A stretch of 64,000 nt of DNA from Apostichopus japonicus (lineage: Eukaryota; Echinodermata; Holothuroidea; Aspidochirotida; Stichopodidae): NCBI RefSeq assembly GCF_037975245.1, contig NC_092577.1:24983398-25047397 (forward strand). Direction: 5' to 3'. The notes under the pieces are model-generated. The model was not told the origin of the DNA. It did no database searches and saw nothing but the letters and a program-made list of their open reading frames with translations. Positions 12,901-25,000 of this stretch are shown piece after piece. The first letter of the stretch is position 1, and the number at the start of each line of letters is the position of its first letter. The position numbers were made by a program, and so were the translations under genes.

Positions 12901-14374
12901 TCACTCTATATTAACACATACAATTTGTATTTTAGGCAGTGTTGTGAATATTAAATACCATGAGAGTGTACATGTAAACTTTTGGTAAGCACACAGTGGG
13001 CCACCAATCTGCATTTAGTTATCAGACACTTCTATAAGTTCATATCTGTTATTTATTAACAAACATATAAAACAGATTAAAGTCCCATTTGAACTTCCAT
13101 ACAGGTACAGCTAGGGGTTGGGCAAAATAATGTCCAAAGATAATGCATACAGTAGAAGAATTTTTTAACCAAGTTATGCAAAACATGGTTCTGGCAAATC
13201 TCAGAATTTGATTGATTAAACTTGTACAGGGAATGAAACTAAGTGGTTTACCTTACGTTGTGTGATTCCTGGGGATAAATGAATCATTGGGCTTTAGCAG
13301 CTTACTAGTTGGTAAAACCTTCAAATATTAATTATAGGCAAAACAATAAATGTTGAACTATGAAATCACTTCTAATCCCACCAACTCTAATAGCATTTGC
13401 AAATGTGGCCAAAGAGAATGTACTTATTGTAGCGTCTCATAAACAAGACATTGAACAATAAAATATTTACCCTTGCTTTCCCTGAATCTAACATTTCCTG
13501 ACGTAAAGATGACGAAGCACTTTCATCTTCAGAGGAGTCCTCCACTGATGTGTCAAAGACTTTGGACACTTTGACACGTGTGCCTTCTAACTTCTTCTCT
13601 AGCTCCTTTCTTGAAGCTGTAAACAAAAACAAAGAATGTGACTATTTAGTGGGTAAGATGGATCAAATGGTAAGCAGGGTTGCCATATCGGAGGGGGGGG
13701 GGGGGGATGGAGGGAGGAAATTGGAAAAATAAAACCTAAATTTCCACCCAGTAATTCTCTAGCCATTATTTACCCCCTGCTTTTAACACCCACACCCCTC
13801 CCCTCCACCTGCCTTCTTCAATTAAATTCCAAAATGTACTGGTTAAAGTACATTGTTCAAACATGCATAAGTTAAGCGACAAAATATTTATCCACAAACA
13901 TATTCCCTGTGTGGTTTACCGTTTTAGTTAAAGCCTCTTTACTTGTCAACACTCTTTATATGTTAAGCTAATTATGCTGTGTTGACCGAGGCTGTTACCA
14001 TCTGGTGTTCAGCTATGGTGATATGGATTAACTAGTGTAGGTGCACAAACAAAAGAGGCAAACTAACAACAGTTAATTATACTATGTAAATTGCATTGGA
14101 CACAATAGCCTATATGCATATAGACTAGCCAACAGTTTGAACAAGTACCTGCCAACAATAAAATTTGTGCCTTGTACCATGAGTCCGGGTCCTGTAAGTT
14201 GGAATCAATCTCTGTTTCATCGTCGCTGTCAATTGCCAGCCATTGGACCATATATGCTTTATTAGGTATAAAGTCTAGTTCATGCTCCGGGTGAAAGTTC
14301 TTAATGTGATTTACATTCACAATTTCACGTTCCTGATCTTTAAGATACCTAATGTATGCATAAGAAATTGACAT
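9945..14374 (-). CDS. BEN-domain DNA-binding protein of the transposon (six exons, 377 aa)
   Basis: My exon model on the minus strand is 14374-14149, 13616-13471, 12656-12389, 11881-11736, 11155-10942 and 10078-9945. All introns are GT-AG, phases match (1,0,1,0,1), and the joined length is 1134 nt with a terminal TAA. The N-terminus starts MSISYAYIRYLKDQ and is followed by acidic serine-rich sequence (VEDSSEDESASSS). Residues about 125-213 form a charged coiled-coil-like segment ending CPHCEKK. Residues about 263-377 resemble a BEN domain: VHIGQNVWLPVKTWEML, FVKNLAVAIWGSDKLKDKSV, KPPLSPVKLDTMK, then a basic helix (KKFKKFITEKIMDLNRTQRKK). BEN domains bind DNA and chromatin partners. Position inside the element suggests a role in transposition, perhaps binding of the subterminal repeats. 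Exon boundaries were read by eye, and the start is the first ATG in the frame. Confidence 0.82.
10171..10275. repeat. (TA)n/(CATATATA)n microsatellite
   Basis: Simple AT-alternating tract in the 3' flank of the BEN gene, inside the transposon. A shorter ATATAT tract lies near 10636-10652. Confidence 0.9.
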
Positions 14375-15454
14375 TATGCCTTATTAACTAAGCTAGGCTC
14401 CAATAAGCTAGGCAACTATAACGTTAGGTTATGTCTAACGTTAGTGAATGTAGTATTAGGAAACAGGTTTGTTAGGACTAGCCTATACAATAGTCCTAGG
14501 CCACTATCAAGTTTCAGTTCAATTCAAATATTTATGTTAAAAAGCACGTGTAAAATCAATTATAACGTTACAAGTATGTGTCAATAATATAAAGATCACA
14601 AACAAGGGAACTCAGCCGCGGTAATAATTTGAAATTGTTGATAAAATCTGTTACAAATTGCGATTCTGCGAGGCTTCTGTTAACGTGGGTTTGCGGTTTC
14701 GGAATTTATAAATTTAGCGCTAACGCAAAACAAATGTCAAAGTGCAAATTCAGTCGGATCATACCATTCTGTACTAGGAAGGCATTTTGCCTACCAATTG
14801 TTCAAATCGCCGAAAAAAGTATAACATAATTAATTTTTAAATTTGATGAACAGTAAACGTATTTTATTTTTATTTAATACGGTACAATAGTTTATTAGTT
14901 CAATCAAAACTGTGATAAATATGACCAAGATTTATTTTACCCCCCTCATAAGTTGGCTAATTTAGCAGTTTCAATATATTACGATACGGTTACTGCTTAC
15001 GAATTCTCATAATAACATTCCCGATACAATTACGCCTAAAATAAAAGCAGTCTTGTGTATTTTTCATCTGAATTGCGATTCTTGCCTGGTCGGCTATAGG
15101 TTTATTATATTGCTAGTTTCTTCGAGAAGTTATCTCATCTACGTGCAGTTATGTAAATACAACATTTATTTATACTTTTATTGAAGTGTAATACGGTTTT
15201 GTTGCGTCGTATTGACATTGTTTGGACATTGGTACGATACTGTACATGTATTTACTGCGTGTAACCCTAGCCTAGCCGGTAGTACGGAAAGTATTTATAC
15301 ACCGTGCATATTTTTTACGTACAGGCGTCCATTAAATGTACCTAACGAACTTCGTTGGACTCATACTAGCCTAATTCTAGGCTAGGCTGGTCTCGGTATG
15401 CACAAGAAATATTGACAAGTTCGAATCTTGGATATCGCTGTAGGCCCTAGACAA
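14375..15454. promoter_or_regulatory. Shared intergenic region between divergent BEN and transposase genes
   Basis: About 1.1 kb separate the ATG of the minus-strand BEN gene from the transposase start, so both promoters must lie here or in 5' UTR exons within it. I see no unambiguous TATA box or CpG island. The region has several CTAGGC/GCCTAG and AACGTTA words on both strands. The promoter function is inferred from gene layout only. Confidence 0.5.
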
Positions 15455-15485
15455 ATGGATCCAAATCGAGGAAGGAAAAGGAACA

Positions 15486-18400
15486 ATGTTTCTGTTAGAC
15501 CTAAGAAAAAATATAAATTCTAGTGATGAAGAACCAACCATTCCTCGGAGGACCCTGAATCGTTATAAAAAAGGCAGTAAGACTCTCAAGAAGGGACAAT
15601 TAGAAAACAATTGGTCCAGAGATTTCAACTGTTCCACATCCAGTGAAGATGGTAGACCTAACGATGATGTCCATAGCAGTTACGGTGAAATGGTAAGAAA
15701 ACTTAATCAATAAGATATTGATACTGTAGGTCCGAATTCTCCAATATTTATTAGGTCCAGACCCAAGTGTTATGCTTAGGACCTGCCATGTAACTTATTT
15801 CACATGAAAAGGCTTTTAGACATTTATTTCCCCTTCAAATCAACCAAATTGCCTCACCAAACCAAAATTTAAAAAAAGGCATATTTTTATTTCCGGCCGT
15901 TAAAATGCCAAAATGATGTTTATTTTCGGCCGTTAGAATGCCAAAATGATACCCTACTTTCGTGTAGGTGCAGCAAACATTGCCTGTGATGATCTTTACC
16001 TGTGAGGGAACTCTACCTGCAGCGAACTAATTTGTGGTGAACTTCATTATAAGTGACTTGTATTCGTAATTACCTGTAAATAGGCATACATATATCCTGT
16101 AGGCATACAAACTAAGTGTCCCATGTCAAGGATCATTGGGTGTGGGTGCAGAAAAAAATTGTTCCTGATGCAGGATAATGAAAGCAAGATTGCTACCGTG
16201 GTGATTTTAAAAAAAATGAAGCGGCTAATTTTAATTATTTTTGCAGTGTTGTACTCTGTGCCACATTCGCTTGGCCGTATATCAATTGCCATACTTGTAT
16301 ATTTTTCAGGTTTCTTCATCTGCTTCTGAAGGGAATTGTTCTGGAAACACTGCAGCAGCTGACTCAACAGTTGAAAGGGAGAGTGATGATTCAGGTCCAC
16401 CATCTGAAGAACCCAGCAGCCCCTCATCCTCTTCAGAGACAGATAGTGATGTCCCAGCAGATGATGAAGCAGCATTCCAGGCAGATGAGACACTGAATGA
16501 ACCACTTTTCCAGGGATCACAAGTAACAAAGGCTGAGGTAATCCTGATGGTCATGACTTTTGTGATGCGGCATTGTCTGTCTACAGCTGCCATGGTGGAT
16601 CTTCTGCATATTATTAATAGCATATTAGGAAGAGTTGTTATACCAGCATCAAAATATGTATTTGAGAAGTTATTTAAAAGCAATTTTTTGAATTTATCAT
16701 TTCATTTTTATTGCAGTTATTGTTTGAGCTTTGTTAGAACCTGGCAAGGCGTAAATGTAGGTGTTGTCTCTTGCCCACATTGTCAGAGAGATTGCAATGT
16801 TGGAAACATGCAAAATAGTAACTTTTTCATTACATCTAGTCTGAAGCATCAGATAAAGACTTTATTTGAAAGGGAGGACATAACAGTCAATCTGGCTTAT
16901 AGGTACAACAGACATAAGAAACAGGAAGGAAATTTGGAAGATATTTTTGATGGTGAAATTTACAAAAATCTTGAAGAAGTACATAATTTTCCAAATAACT
17001 TCACATACACTTTTAATACAGATGGAATGCCAGTGTTCAAGTCTGCAAGTTACTCCCTTTGGCCAATCTATATCATGATTAATGAGCTTCCACCAAGTTT
17101 AAGAATGAAAAATTTACTGCTTGCTGGTGTATGGTTCGGCCAAAAAGGGCCTCGTATGAATATATTTTTAGAAAAGTTTGTAAGAGAAGCAAGAATTTTG
17201 GCTGATGATGGTGTTGAGTGGGAAAATGAGGGTGAAATAATTAGAAGCAAATTCTACGGAATTTGTTGTTGTGCTGATGCTCCTGCCAGGGCAGCTTTGC
17301 AAAACCGCCTGCAGTTTAATGGATACATGGGCTGTGGTTTATGTTATCATCCAGGGCGAGCAGTAGAGAGGGTGGTCAAGTACCCTGTTGATGTTTGTGA
17401 TCATGCTGAGCGATGTGATGATGAAGTGCTGGAAGACATGGTCAAGGCTTTAGATGAAGGTCGCATCATACGTGGTGTCAAAGGTCCAACACCTGTAATA
17501 AATTTGCCAAAGTTTCCATTAGTCTGGGGTTTCCCTCCTGATTTCATGCACTGCCTTCTCCTTGGTGTAGCAAGACAACTTGCTGAACTTTGGTTTAGTA
17601 GCCCAGCAAACAGTGTCTATTATATTGGTCAACCAAATGTTTTGAATAGGCTTGATAAAATTCTCAAATCAATTAAGGTTCCATCATTTGTGTCTCGTAT
17701 GCCACGACCAATTACAGAAAGGAAACACTGGAAAGCCATTGAGTGGTACAACTGGTTATTTTATTTTTCCATCCCATGCTTGCATGGTGTTTTACCAGAG
17801 CAGTATTTGAGACACTTCTACGCACTTGTTCAGGGTTGCTACATCTTACTTCAAAAGTCCCTTAGTCCAGAGGATGTCAATACAGCTGATATTTTATTGT
17901 TTAATTTTGTAGGTCATATGCAGTTGCTTTATGGGGAAAAAGCAATGACTTCCAATGTCCACTCATTAGTCCATCTGGCAAAAAGTGTCAAAATGTGGGG
18001 ACCTCTTTGGACGCATTCATGTTTCCCCTTTGAAACAGCAAATGGAGAAATCAAGAATGTCTTAAAGGGCAATAGGGGTATAATGCTACAAGCCATGTAC
18101 AAGTTTTTCCTTGTAAGGGCTCTGCCATTGTTTGGAGCAAATTATATGGTATCCGACAGAATCAAAGCCTTCTGTAAGGAAATGCTTTCTCCCCGAAAGC
18201 TCAAGCCAACAGAATTTATGGATTCAGTGGAATTATATGGCGCAGGCTCTGTTCAGCTATTAAGTAATGCTGAGCAAAATGCTTTACTTGTCAATGAACT
18301 TGAAGTAGTAAATGAAGCAGTGGTATATAAGCGTTTGGGGAAAGATGGTATCATATATCATTCACAGCAATACACCAAAGCTACACGGCGCAACTGCACA

Positions 18401-18676
18401 ATGTTTTACTTGTCAAATGGACAGGTTGGAAGGATCCAAAAAGTGTTATGTATACAAAATGAATGCATTATTTTGTATAAAATGATGCACTTTGTCCCAG
18501 ATAATGGTTTTCAAGACCCACAAAACAATACTGATGTTTTCCACATAAAGTTGTGTGCACATCTTTCTGAAAATGTCTCAGCAATTGCAGCAACTGAACT
18601 GTGTGGAAGTTGTTTTTTAGTTGATGTTGGCGAGAGGAGTTTCATATGTTTCCCAGCCAGCTATGTGGCTTTATAG
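15486..18676 (+). CDS. Tnp2-type (CACTA/CMC) transposase, two exons, about 857 aa
   Basis: Exon 1 is 15486-15692 (donor ATG|GTAAGA) and exon 2 is 16310-18676 (acceptor TTTTTCAG|GTT). Both junctions are phase 0. The N-terminus is basic, then serine/acid-rich (PSSPSSSSETDSD). A zinc ribbon-like CSYC...CPHCQRDC follows at 16713-16788. The core has NTDGMPVFKSASYSLWPI (Asp about 307, codon 17021), ELPPSLRMKNLLLAGVWFG, then CCADAPARAALQNR with Asp about 392 and MGCGLC. This resembles the Tnp2 DDE core. A DUF4218-like segment follows (NVHSLVHLAKSVKMWGPLW, CFPFETANGEIKNVLKG), whose Glu about 644 is a candidate third acidic residue. An alternative start at 15455 (MDPNRGRKRNNVSVRPKKK) is basic and plausible but lies one frame off. 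A 1-nt slip in the A-rich run near 15505-15512 may have altered the N-terminus. The intron holds a 33-bp tandem duplication (15885-15951). Confidence 0.87.
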
Positions 18677-19111
18677 TATTGCACATATTTACTTGACAAA
18701 GATAGGTACACAGCACTAATTCATTTCATTATGTGAACTCAACAACATTGTTACTTATGATTAAGAACAGAGAGTTAGCAACCATTAATTATATCAATCA
18801 TATACAATACACATGCTAACACACACAATAAAATGGGGGCCTTGGCCTTCTTTTTTTATGTCTAATGAAACCCTGGGAAGAACAATCCATGAGCAGGCTT
18901 TTGTTCACATGTTCTACATGTTTTGGGCCAGAAAGAGTTACTGTACATATTTTACCTGTGGTCAGTGCAGTGCAATGACAGCTGTTCAGCTAGAAAGTTG
19001 CTATCTACAGGGTTTCACTCAACCATGAAAGTCATGGGGATAATTCATTTAGGGGTGCCTGATGCTGCAGCCTTTAATTGTTAAACCTTTGTGAATGCAA
19101 CAATGCAATTT
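18677..19111. promoter_or_regulatory. Transposase 3' region with candidate poly(A) signal
   Basis: AATAAA lies at 18827-18832, 150 bases past the transposase stop, and is a reasonable polyadenylation signal. Nothing else is recognised. Confidence 0.45.
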
Positions 19112-19853
19112 CTTTATACTTCATGCAATATATAGTTTGGACATGGAATATTACTTTTTCCATCTTACACTGTATTATGATATTACAATGTGCAAATATA
19201 TAATACATTATATCAATGATTATATATTATATAATATAGAATAAATCTATATTATAAGTTAATACACTGTGTGTTTTGTTTATATTATTTTTTATCATTT
19301 CATGGGGGAGGTAACTATCAGTACTTTATTACAAGTTCTTAGATTAGAACTAGGGCATTGGAATATGTCACTACATGTATAGACTGTATATATATATATA
19401 TAAGTCGATCGGTGAATTAACTGGTTCCTCATCTTACCATTAAGCCAATCTATCCTACTTTTACTTCTATATCTTCCTCATCAAAAATTACCTTAATACT
19501 TCATGCGATACAGTTTGAACATGGAGTATTACTTTTTTCAACTTATTAAGATATTACAATGTGCAAATATATAAAACATCATATCAACGATTTTGCATGA
19601 TAAAGAATAAAACTATATTATAAATTGAATGCACTGTGTGTTTTGTTTATTTTTTATCCTTTTATGTGGGAGGTAAATAACTATCAGTATTTTATTGGTA
19701 ATACATCATTACAAGTTCTTAGATGAGGACCAGGGCATTGGCATTGGGAAATGTCACTAGCTTCCTGTATATACTATCAATTAATTGGTTCCTGTTATTA
19801 ACATAAAGCCATTCTATCCTAGTTTTAGTTGTATATCTTCTTCATTAAAAACC
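19112..19853 (+). repeat. Diverged tandem duplication, unit about 380 bp
   Basis: 19112-19491 and 19492-19853 align over their whole lengths. Both start ACTTCATGC(A/G)ATA and share ACTGTGTGTTTTGTTTAT, ACAAGTTCTTAGAT and GGTTCCT...CTATCCTA, with many substitutions and small indels. It lies just inside the right subterminal array. Confidence 0.85.
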
Positions 19854-20475
19854 TGTAAAAACCAACAGCCTACTTCAAACCTGTGCAAAACCAGTGAACC
19901 CTTGTTCAACCCCAGCTAGGCAGGTTCACAAGTCAACAGTCTAAACCCAGTTGGGCCAGTGCAAAACCAGTGAAACCTAGTTCAACCCAGCCGGGCAAGT
20001 TCACCAGTCAACATAGTCCAAACCCAGTTGGGCCAATGTGAAACCTAGTTCAAACCCAACAGGGAAATTTCACCAGTCAACATAGTTCAAACCCAGTTGG
20101 GCCAGTGTGAAACCTAGTTCAATCACAACAGGGCAAGTTCACCAGTAAACACAGTTCAAACCCAGTTGGGCCTGTGCAAACCAGTGAAACCTAGTTAAAC
20201 CCCAGCTGGGTCAGTTCACCAGTCAACATAGTTCAAACCCAGTTGGGCTAGTGCAAAAACCAGTGAAACCTAGTTGAAGCCCAGCTGGACCAGTTCAAAC
20301 ATAGTTCAAATTCAGTTGGGCCTGAACAAACCCAGTTGAACATTGTGTAAACCCAGTTGAACGTAGCTCATGTACAGCATAGCCCAGTTGGAACCCAGTA
20401 AGACCCAGTTAAACACAGTTAAAAACCAGTTAAACATAGTAGGCCCTAGTAGAACCTAGTTGATTTTTTAACTGG
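19854..20475 (-). repeat. Right subterminal repeat array
   Basis: At least five tandem units of about 69-74 bp contain TTCAAACCCAGTTGGGCC, AACCAGTGAAACCTAGTT and CACCAGTCAACA. Toward the end they degrade into CCCAGTTGAAC and CCCAGTTAAAC words. Orientation is inverted relative to the left array. It is longer and more regular than the left array. Confidence 0.88.
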
Positions 20476-20499
20476 GTTCTACTGGAATTTCTACTAGGG
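20476..20499 (-). repeat. Right terminal inverted repeat
   Basis: Reverse complement begins CCCTAGTAGAAATTCCAGTA and pairs with 8858-8881. The TA at 20500-20501 is the right target duplication. Confidence 0.9.
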
Positions 20500-20501
20500 T
20501 A

Positions 20502-21070
20502 GAGAGTACTGCCCATGTTTTTTGGCATTGCCCCTTTGTTTTGAACTTGTGGGAGTGGTTTCAGTCCTGGACCGACCGTTTAACGGGAGACCGTTCCTGG
20601 TCGGTAGGACAGGGTTTTGTCTTGTATGGATTAGATCCTCCAGTTTGTTCCGTTGCTGTGTTGCAGCGTATTATTTATGTTTGTTCTGTTGTAAAAGAAC
20701 TTATTTGGAGGAATAGATGTGATGTTGTTTTTAGGGGGAAATTTGCCAGTTGGCAGGCAGTCCTGGAGGCGGTGAAGTCTGACATTCGCCTTCAGGTTGA
20801 AGGCGATTTTCGCCGTTTATCTAGGGCTGCCTTTTTTGGACGGTGGTGTGCTGGGGAAGGGTGTTTTGTTTCGCTGCGTGCTGGTCGTCCTTTTGTAGTT
20901 TTTTAATATTTCAGTGGGGGGTTGGGCGTTTTGTCTCTGCAGGTCGGTGAGCGTATGTACTTTTTTTTTTGGCTCGCTTGACCTGAGGTTCGTTTGTAAG
21001 AATGGGATGGTTTGGTAGTGCCGTTTGGCCGTGACGTTTTGTATCCCGTATGACGGGTCACGTAAAAAGC
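20502..21070 (+). mobile_element. Tx1-A copy 1, second half: ORF2 C-terminus and 3' tail
   Basis: Picks up exactly where 8855 left off (AGAGAGTACTGCCCATG). It encodes the ORF2 C-terminus (NRCDVVFRGKFASWQAVLEA, ending AGRPFVVF, stop at about 20906), though small frame changes occur near 20530-20545. The 3' UTR ends in a hairpin (CCCGTATGACGGG) followed by TCACGTAAAAAGC and no poly(A). Confidence 0.93.
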
Positions 21071-21087
21071 ACTTGAAGATGAAACAT
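21071..21087. repeat. Right 17-bp target-site duplication of Tx1-A copy 1
   Basis: Identical to 7022-7038. It begins immediately after the LINE terminus CGTAAAAAGC. Confidence 0.93.
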
Positions 21088-22030
21088 GTTACACAAACAC
21101 ATGCTTGATCTTTGCATAGATTCATACTTTAGCAACTTTTCATCATCTTTATCAATCCCTTGAGTGAATAAATTTATGTGAATGAACTTACCAGTCTTAT
21201 CACTTCTGCACCAGTTCGGGCATCATTTGAAGGATGTGCATCAGTTGATTTTTCATGCCTGCGTCAGTTATTTTTTCATGCCTACAAGTCACTGGCAGGA
21301 AAATCATGTAAGTAATTTATATAAACAGTTCCATTATCAAGAACTACTTATAGCAACATCTTTTTTGCAACCCTCACCAGGCATGAGCCAATAAGCATAC
21401 CATTTGACATTTCTATTGCAAGGTAGGCAAAGGAAGGGGTCTGACTGACTGAACATCCTTGAAATTCACACTGGGATACCAGCCTAAAGCCTGCATGTAT
21501 TGGGATTTAATAAACGCAGTACCATGACTTTTACCCTGCAAATCTTTCATACAGGATTTTCAAACATTTTAGTCAATTGCCAAGTTCAATGGTGTCAGAT
21601 TATATCCCAGGAGGTTGGAGTGATGAAATGATTTGTCCAAACCCCCTTCTCCTGGAGGTTGAAGGTGTAAATTGAAAGTTTTGTTAAGCTACACCTAAGC
21701 TATATAGTGCTATTGACTTTCAAGGCCATTTGTACTATTCTCTAGGTCAGCAACCCTCCCCACCAGAATGCTTGGTAAGGGTCAAAATAAATTGAACATG
21801 TATTCAACTACTCACTTGACTCTCTACGTGGCATCTTACATTTGGTGAGAACAGGATATTTCCTTTGCCTTTTCTGGACTTTATTATCTGCAAATATGCC
21901 AAAAAAGACACAGTTGTGAAAGAACAGAAGGAGCACAATTATGACTAAATTTATACTGATTGAAGTTGTGTGAGAATTATTACCACTACCTTCCATTTTT
22001 TCATGCATTCCCTGTTACACTTTTGTCAAA
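21088..22030. other. Non-coding spacer
   Basis: No recognisable gene or repeat. Short frames are unsupported. Confidence 0.4.
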
Positions 22031-25000
22031 TGATTATAGGAATGAAATGAACGACGTGGCTACAAGATGGCGTCTCAAAGTTCGCATCGTTCACAAAACA
22101 AACATCCCTAAAAAGAGGAATGAACCTGCCTCAACTCCAGTGAGGCCAGTGTCGAAGAAGAAACATTTTCTTCACGTCAATCCGTTTAAAGTCCTAATGG
22201 ATGAAAAGAACACTGACGGTGATGTTCAGAGAAGAGAAGAGAAGTTAGTAAAGGATAGTTTTCAGCAACATGGTATCGGTACAACGCAACGTCTCAAGGT
22301 GTAACGCTAGGCTCGGAAACCTCCCCTACAGATTTATCGAAAGTCATTAGGTCAGTCGTTGTAGCGATGCAGCCAATGATTATGAAGGCGGTTACTGAAG
22401 CAATTAACTCTACAACCTCAGCGATAATGGAAAACATTAGGGAAGAAATGAACTCCCTTATGAGCGAGAGGGAAGAGTTGGGCAAAATTAAACATGAGAT
22501 ACAGGTGCAAAGATTTGAGACTGAAAAGAGCAGTACATCGAAAAGACAATATCCGCATATTTGGGTTGCAAGAAACGGAGGATGAAGATTTGGACCCCAA
22601 AATTGTGAAGCTTGCCAATGACATTCATGTTTCAATGGGTAAGGAAGATATCAGCACCTGTCATAGGATCATCGGGAATGGGAGGAAACCAAGACCTGAC
22701 ATCGTGAGATTCGTCACACGTTCAGTAAAATCGAACATTATGAAGGCCAAGAAAGTCATGAGACACAAAGCTGAGATGAAAGATATATACATAAACGATG
22801 ACTTGACGAAGTTACGTCACAGAATTGTTAAAGCTATGGAAGCTACCAAATGTTCTTAAGGTGTGGACCATTCACGGAAAAATTCACGGCGTAATCCAAG
22901 CTGAGGGTGGTGCCCAAACGAGGATTGTTGTGGATTCATGCGATGAAGTTTCCAAACTTGGATGGAGTGAAGAAGAGGTGAACATGCTAAAATTTTACTT
23001 GGACTTATCTTTACAAACTTTTCTGATGATCATACAGTACCATACAAATTTTCTTTCCAATTTTTTCAACATTTTAGGTTTTCATGAGTATGTTACTGAA
23101 TTTTAAATCATATGTATATCTGAAAGCAAAACAAATTAATATAGCATTGATACAAGTTGTTTTCCAAACTTTCATATAATTTGTGGTAAGAAATTATCTA
23201 GAAGTAAAAAAAATATGGTGGAATCCATGGCTTAGCAGTGTTAATTTCCAAAAAGTTGTCGAAGAATTGTTATTCTGGTTGATACAACTTCTGATTGCAT
23301 TCTTTGGATCAACTTTGATGATACAATTTGGGGCTTTGATTTTATACTTGGTGCAGTTTATATACCCATGAGGGTTCTAGATACCACAATTTTGAACTTT
23401 TTGACGATATTATGAATGATTGCATTGCATTGAAATCTAGGTATAATGCTCCATTGTTTGTTGTTGGTGACTTTAACTCAAGAACAGGTGTGATTGATGA
23501 CTTTATTGAAGGTAGTGGTATTCATAACAATGAAGGCTTTGACACATCTTGCAATTTGTTTCGTGATGTAAGTAGTACTAAGGATGATCTTGATTGTTTA
23601 GGAATATGCATTGACAGACATAACATGGACACATGTACCAATAACAATGGTCATCGTTTAATTGATCTATGTAGATGCACTGACATTCGCTTGGTAAACG
23701 GTCGGTTTGGAATATATAGGAAAGTGGGTAGATTTACATACCATTACCAGAGTACTATTGATTATGCAATTGCATCACCAGAACTGATGATGGGCATTAA
23801 TAACTTTTATGTTAATTCGTTACACAAGCACTCACCAATTTGTATTGTGTTTAAAACCAACAAATTGTCACATTTTCAAAGTGATGATTCTGCAAGTGGT
23901 AGTTGTAGTAGTGGTAGTTGCATCCTGCAGGGCCTATTTGCATTGAAAACTTTGTTTGGAATTATAATGATCACTCCACTTTTACAAATACTATCAATGA
24001 TGTATCCAATAACATCGATAACACTGACCTGAGTAATATCTTTGAGCAGACTATTGATAACTTAATTGACAAACTTAAAGGTGTGTTCAAGGATAGTGCG
24101 TATTGTGCTGACATGATCAATTAAAGCTCAACAAAACATACAAATTGTAAACCTTCCAAGAGTAAAGTGTGGTTTACAAGTACTTGTAAAAGGCTTTTTA
24201 AAACTGTTAAGTCTCAAGACAGCAAGATTCACATGCAATGTACAGGAAATGTACTAAAACTGCTAAAAATGATTATTATACAAAACTGCATAATGAGATT
24301 AGGATGGTTAAAAAGGCTGATCCTTCTAAGTACTGGAATACTATTAATAAAGCAACTGGAAGTAATGTTTCAGTAATAATAATATCTCACTACAAACCTT
24401 CTTTGAGCATTTCAGCAACCTTACTGCTAACAATGCTGGGCAGCAGCGCAATAACATGCCGGCAAACAAAGATTTTTACAACTCGCTTTTGAGTTATGAG
24501 CTTAATAACCCTGTTACTTTTACTGAAGTGTGTGAATAGATCAAGAAATTAAAAAAAAAAAAACCTCTGGGACTGATGGAATTCCAAATGAATTCATTAA
24601 GTATTGTTCCACACATATCAAGGAGCTCATTGTTTAACTCTTCAATCTTGTCTTAGATTCCGGTAAGGTCCCTTCTGACTGGACGATTGCTTTGATTAAA
24701 CCAATTTACAAAGGAAAAGGCTCAAAAGGTGACACTGATAACTACCCATGGTTATTACAAAGTTGTTTACCGCTGTCCTAAATGAACGTATAAATTGCTT
24801 TCTCTCAAGTAATGGTATCGGCATTGTACAATTGACCATATTTTGGCTGTACACTCTATTATCAGTATTTATAATTGGCAAAGGAGAAGGGGATACTGTG
24901 GATTTATTGATTATAAGAAGGCGTTTGACCCCGTAGATCGAGTTTCACTTCGGACAAAATTGTTGTCCCTGAATATTGGAGGTAAATATGCATGATAATG

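Larger units (their letters stand above)
8858..20499. mobile_element. 11.6-kb two-gene CACTA/CMC-like DNA transposon with BEN-domain partner
   Basis: A complete DNA transposon inserted in Tx1-A ORF2. The termini are about 24-bp imperfect inverted repeats (3 mismatches) beginning CCCTGG and CCCTAG. Inside them are long inverted subterminal repeat arrays (8882-9272 and 19852-20475). It contains a minus-strand BEN-domain gene (9945-14374) and a plus-strand Tnp2-type transposase gene (15486-18676), transcribed divergently from a 1.1-kb spacer. Both gene models are open with consistent intron phases, so this may be an autonomous or recently active copy. It differs from textbook CACTA elements in its termini (CCCT, not CACTA) and in a 2-bp TA duplication rather than 3 bp. 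CMC superfamily placement rests on the transposase and is inference. Confidence 0.9.

Noticed and set aside
8858..20499. Classifying the 11.6-kb element as PIF/Harbinger or ISL2EU on the basis of the TA duplication
   Set aside because: The transposase has Tnp2/DUF4218-like motifs and no DDE_Tnp_4 core; short TA duplications occur in more than one superfamily.
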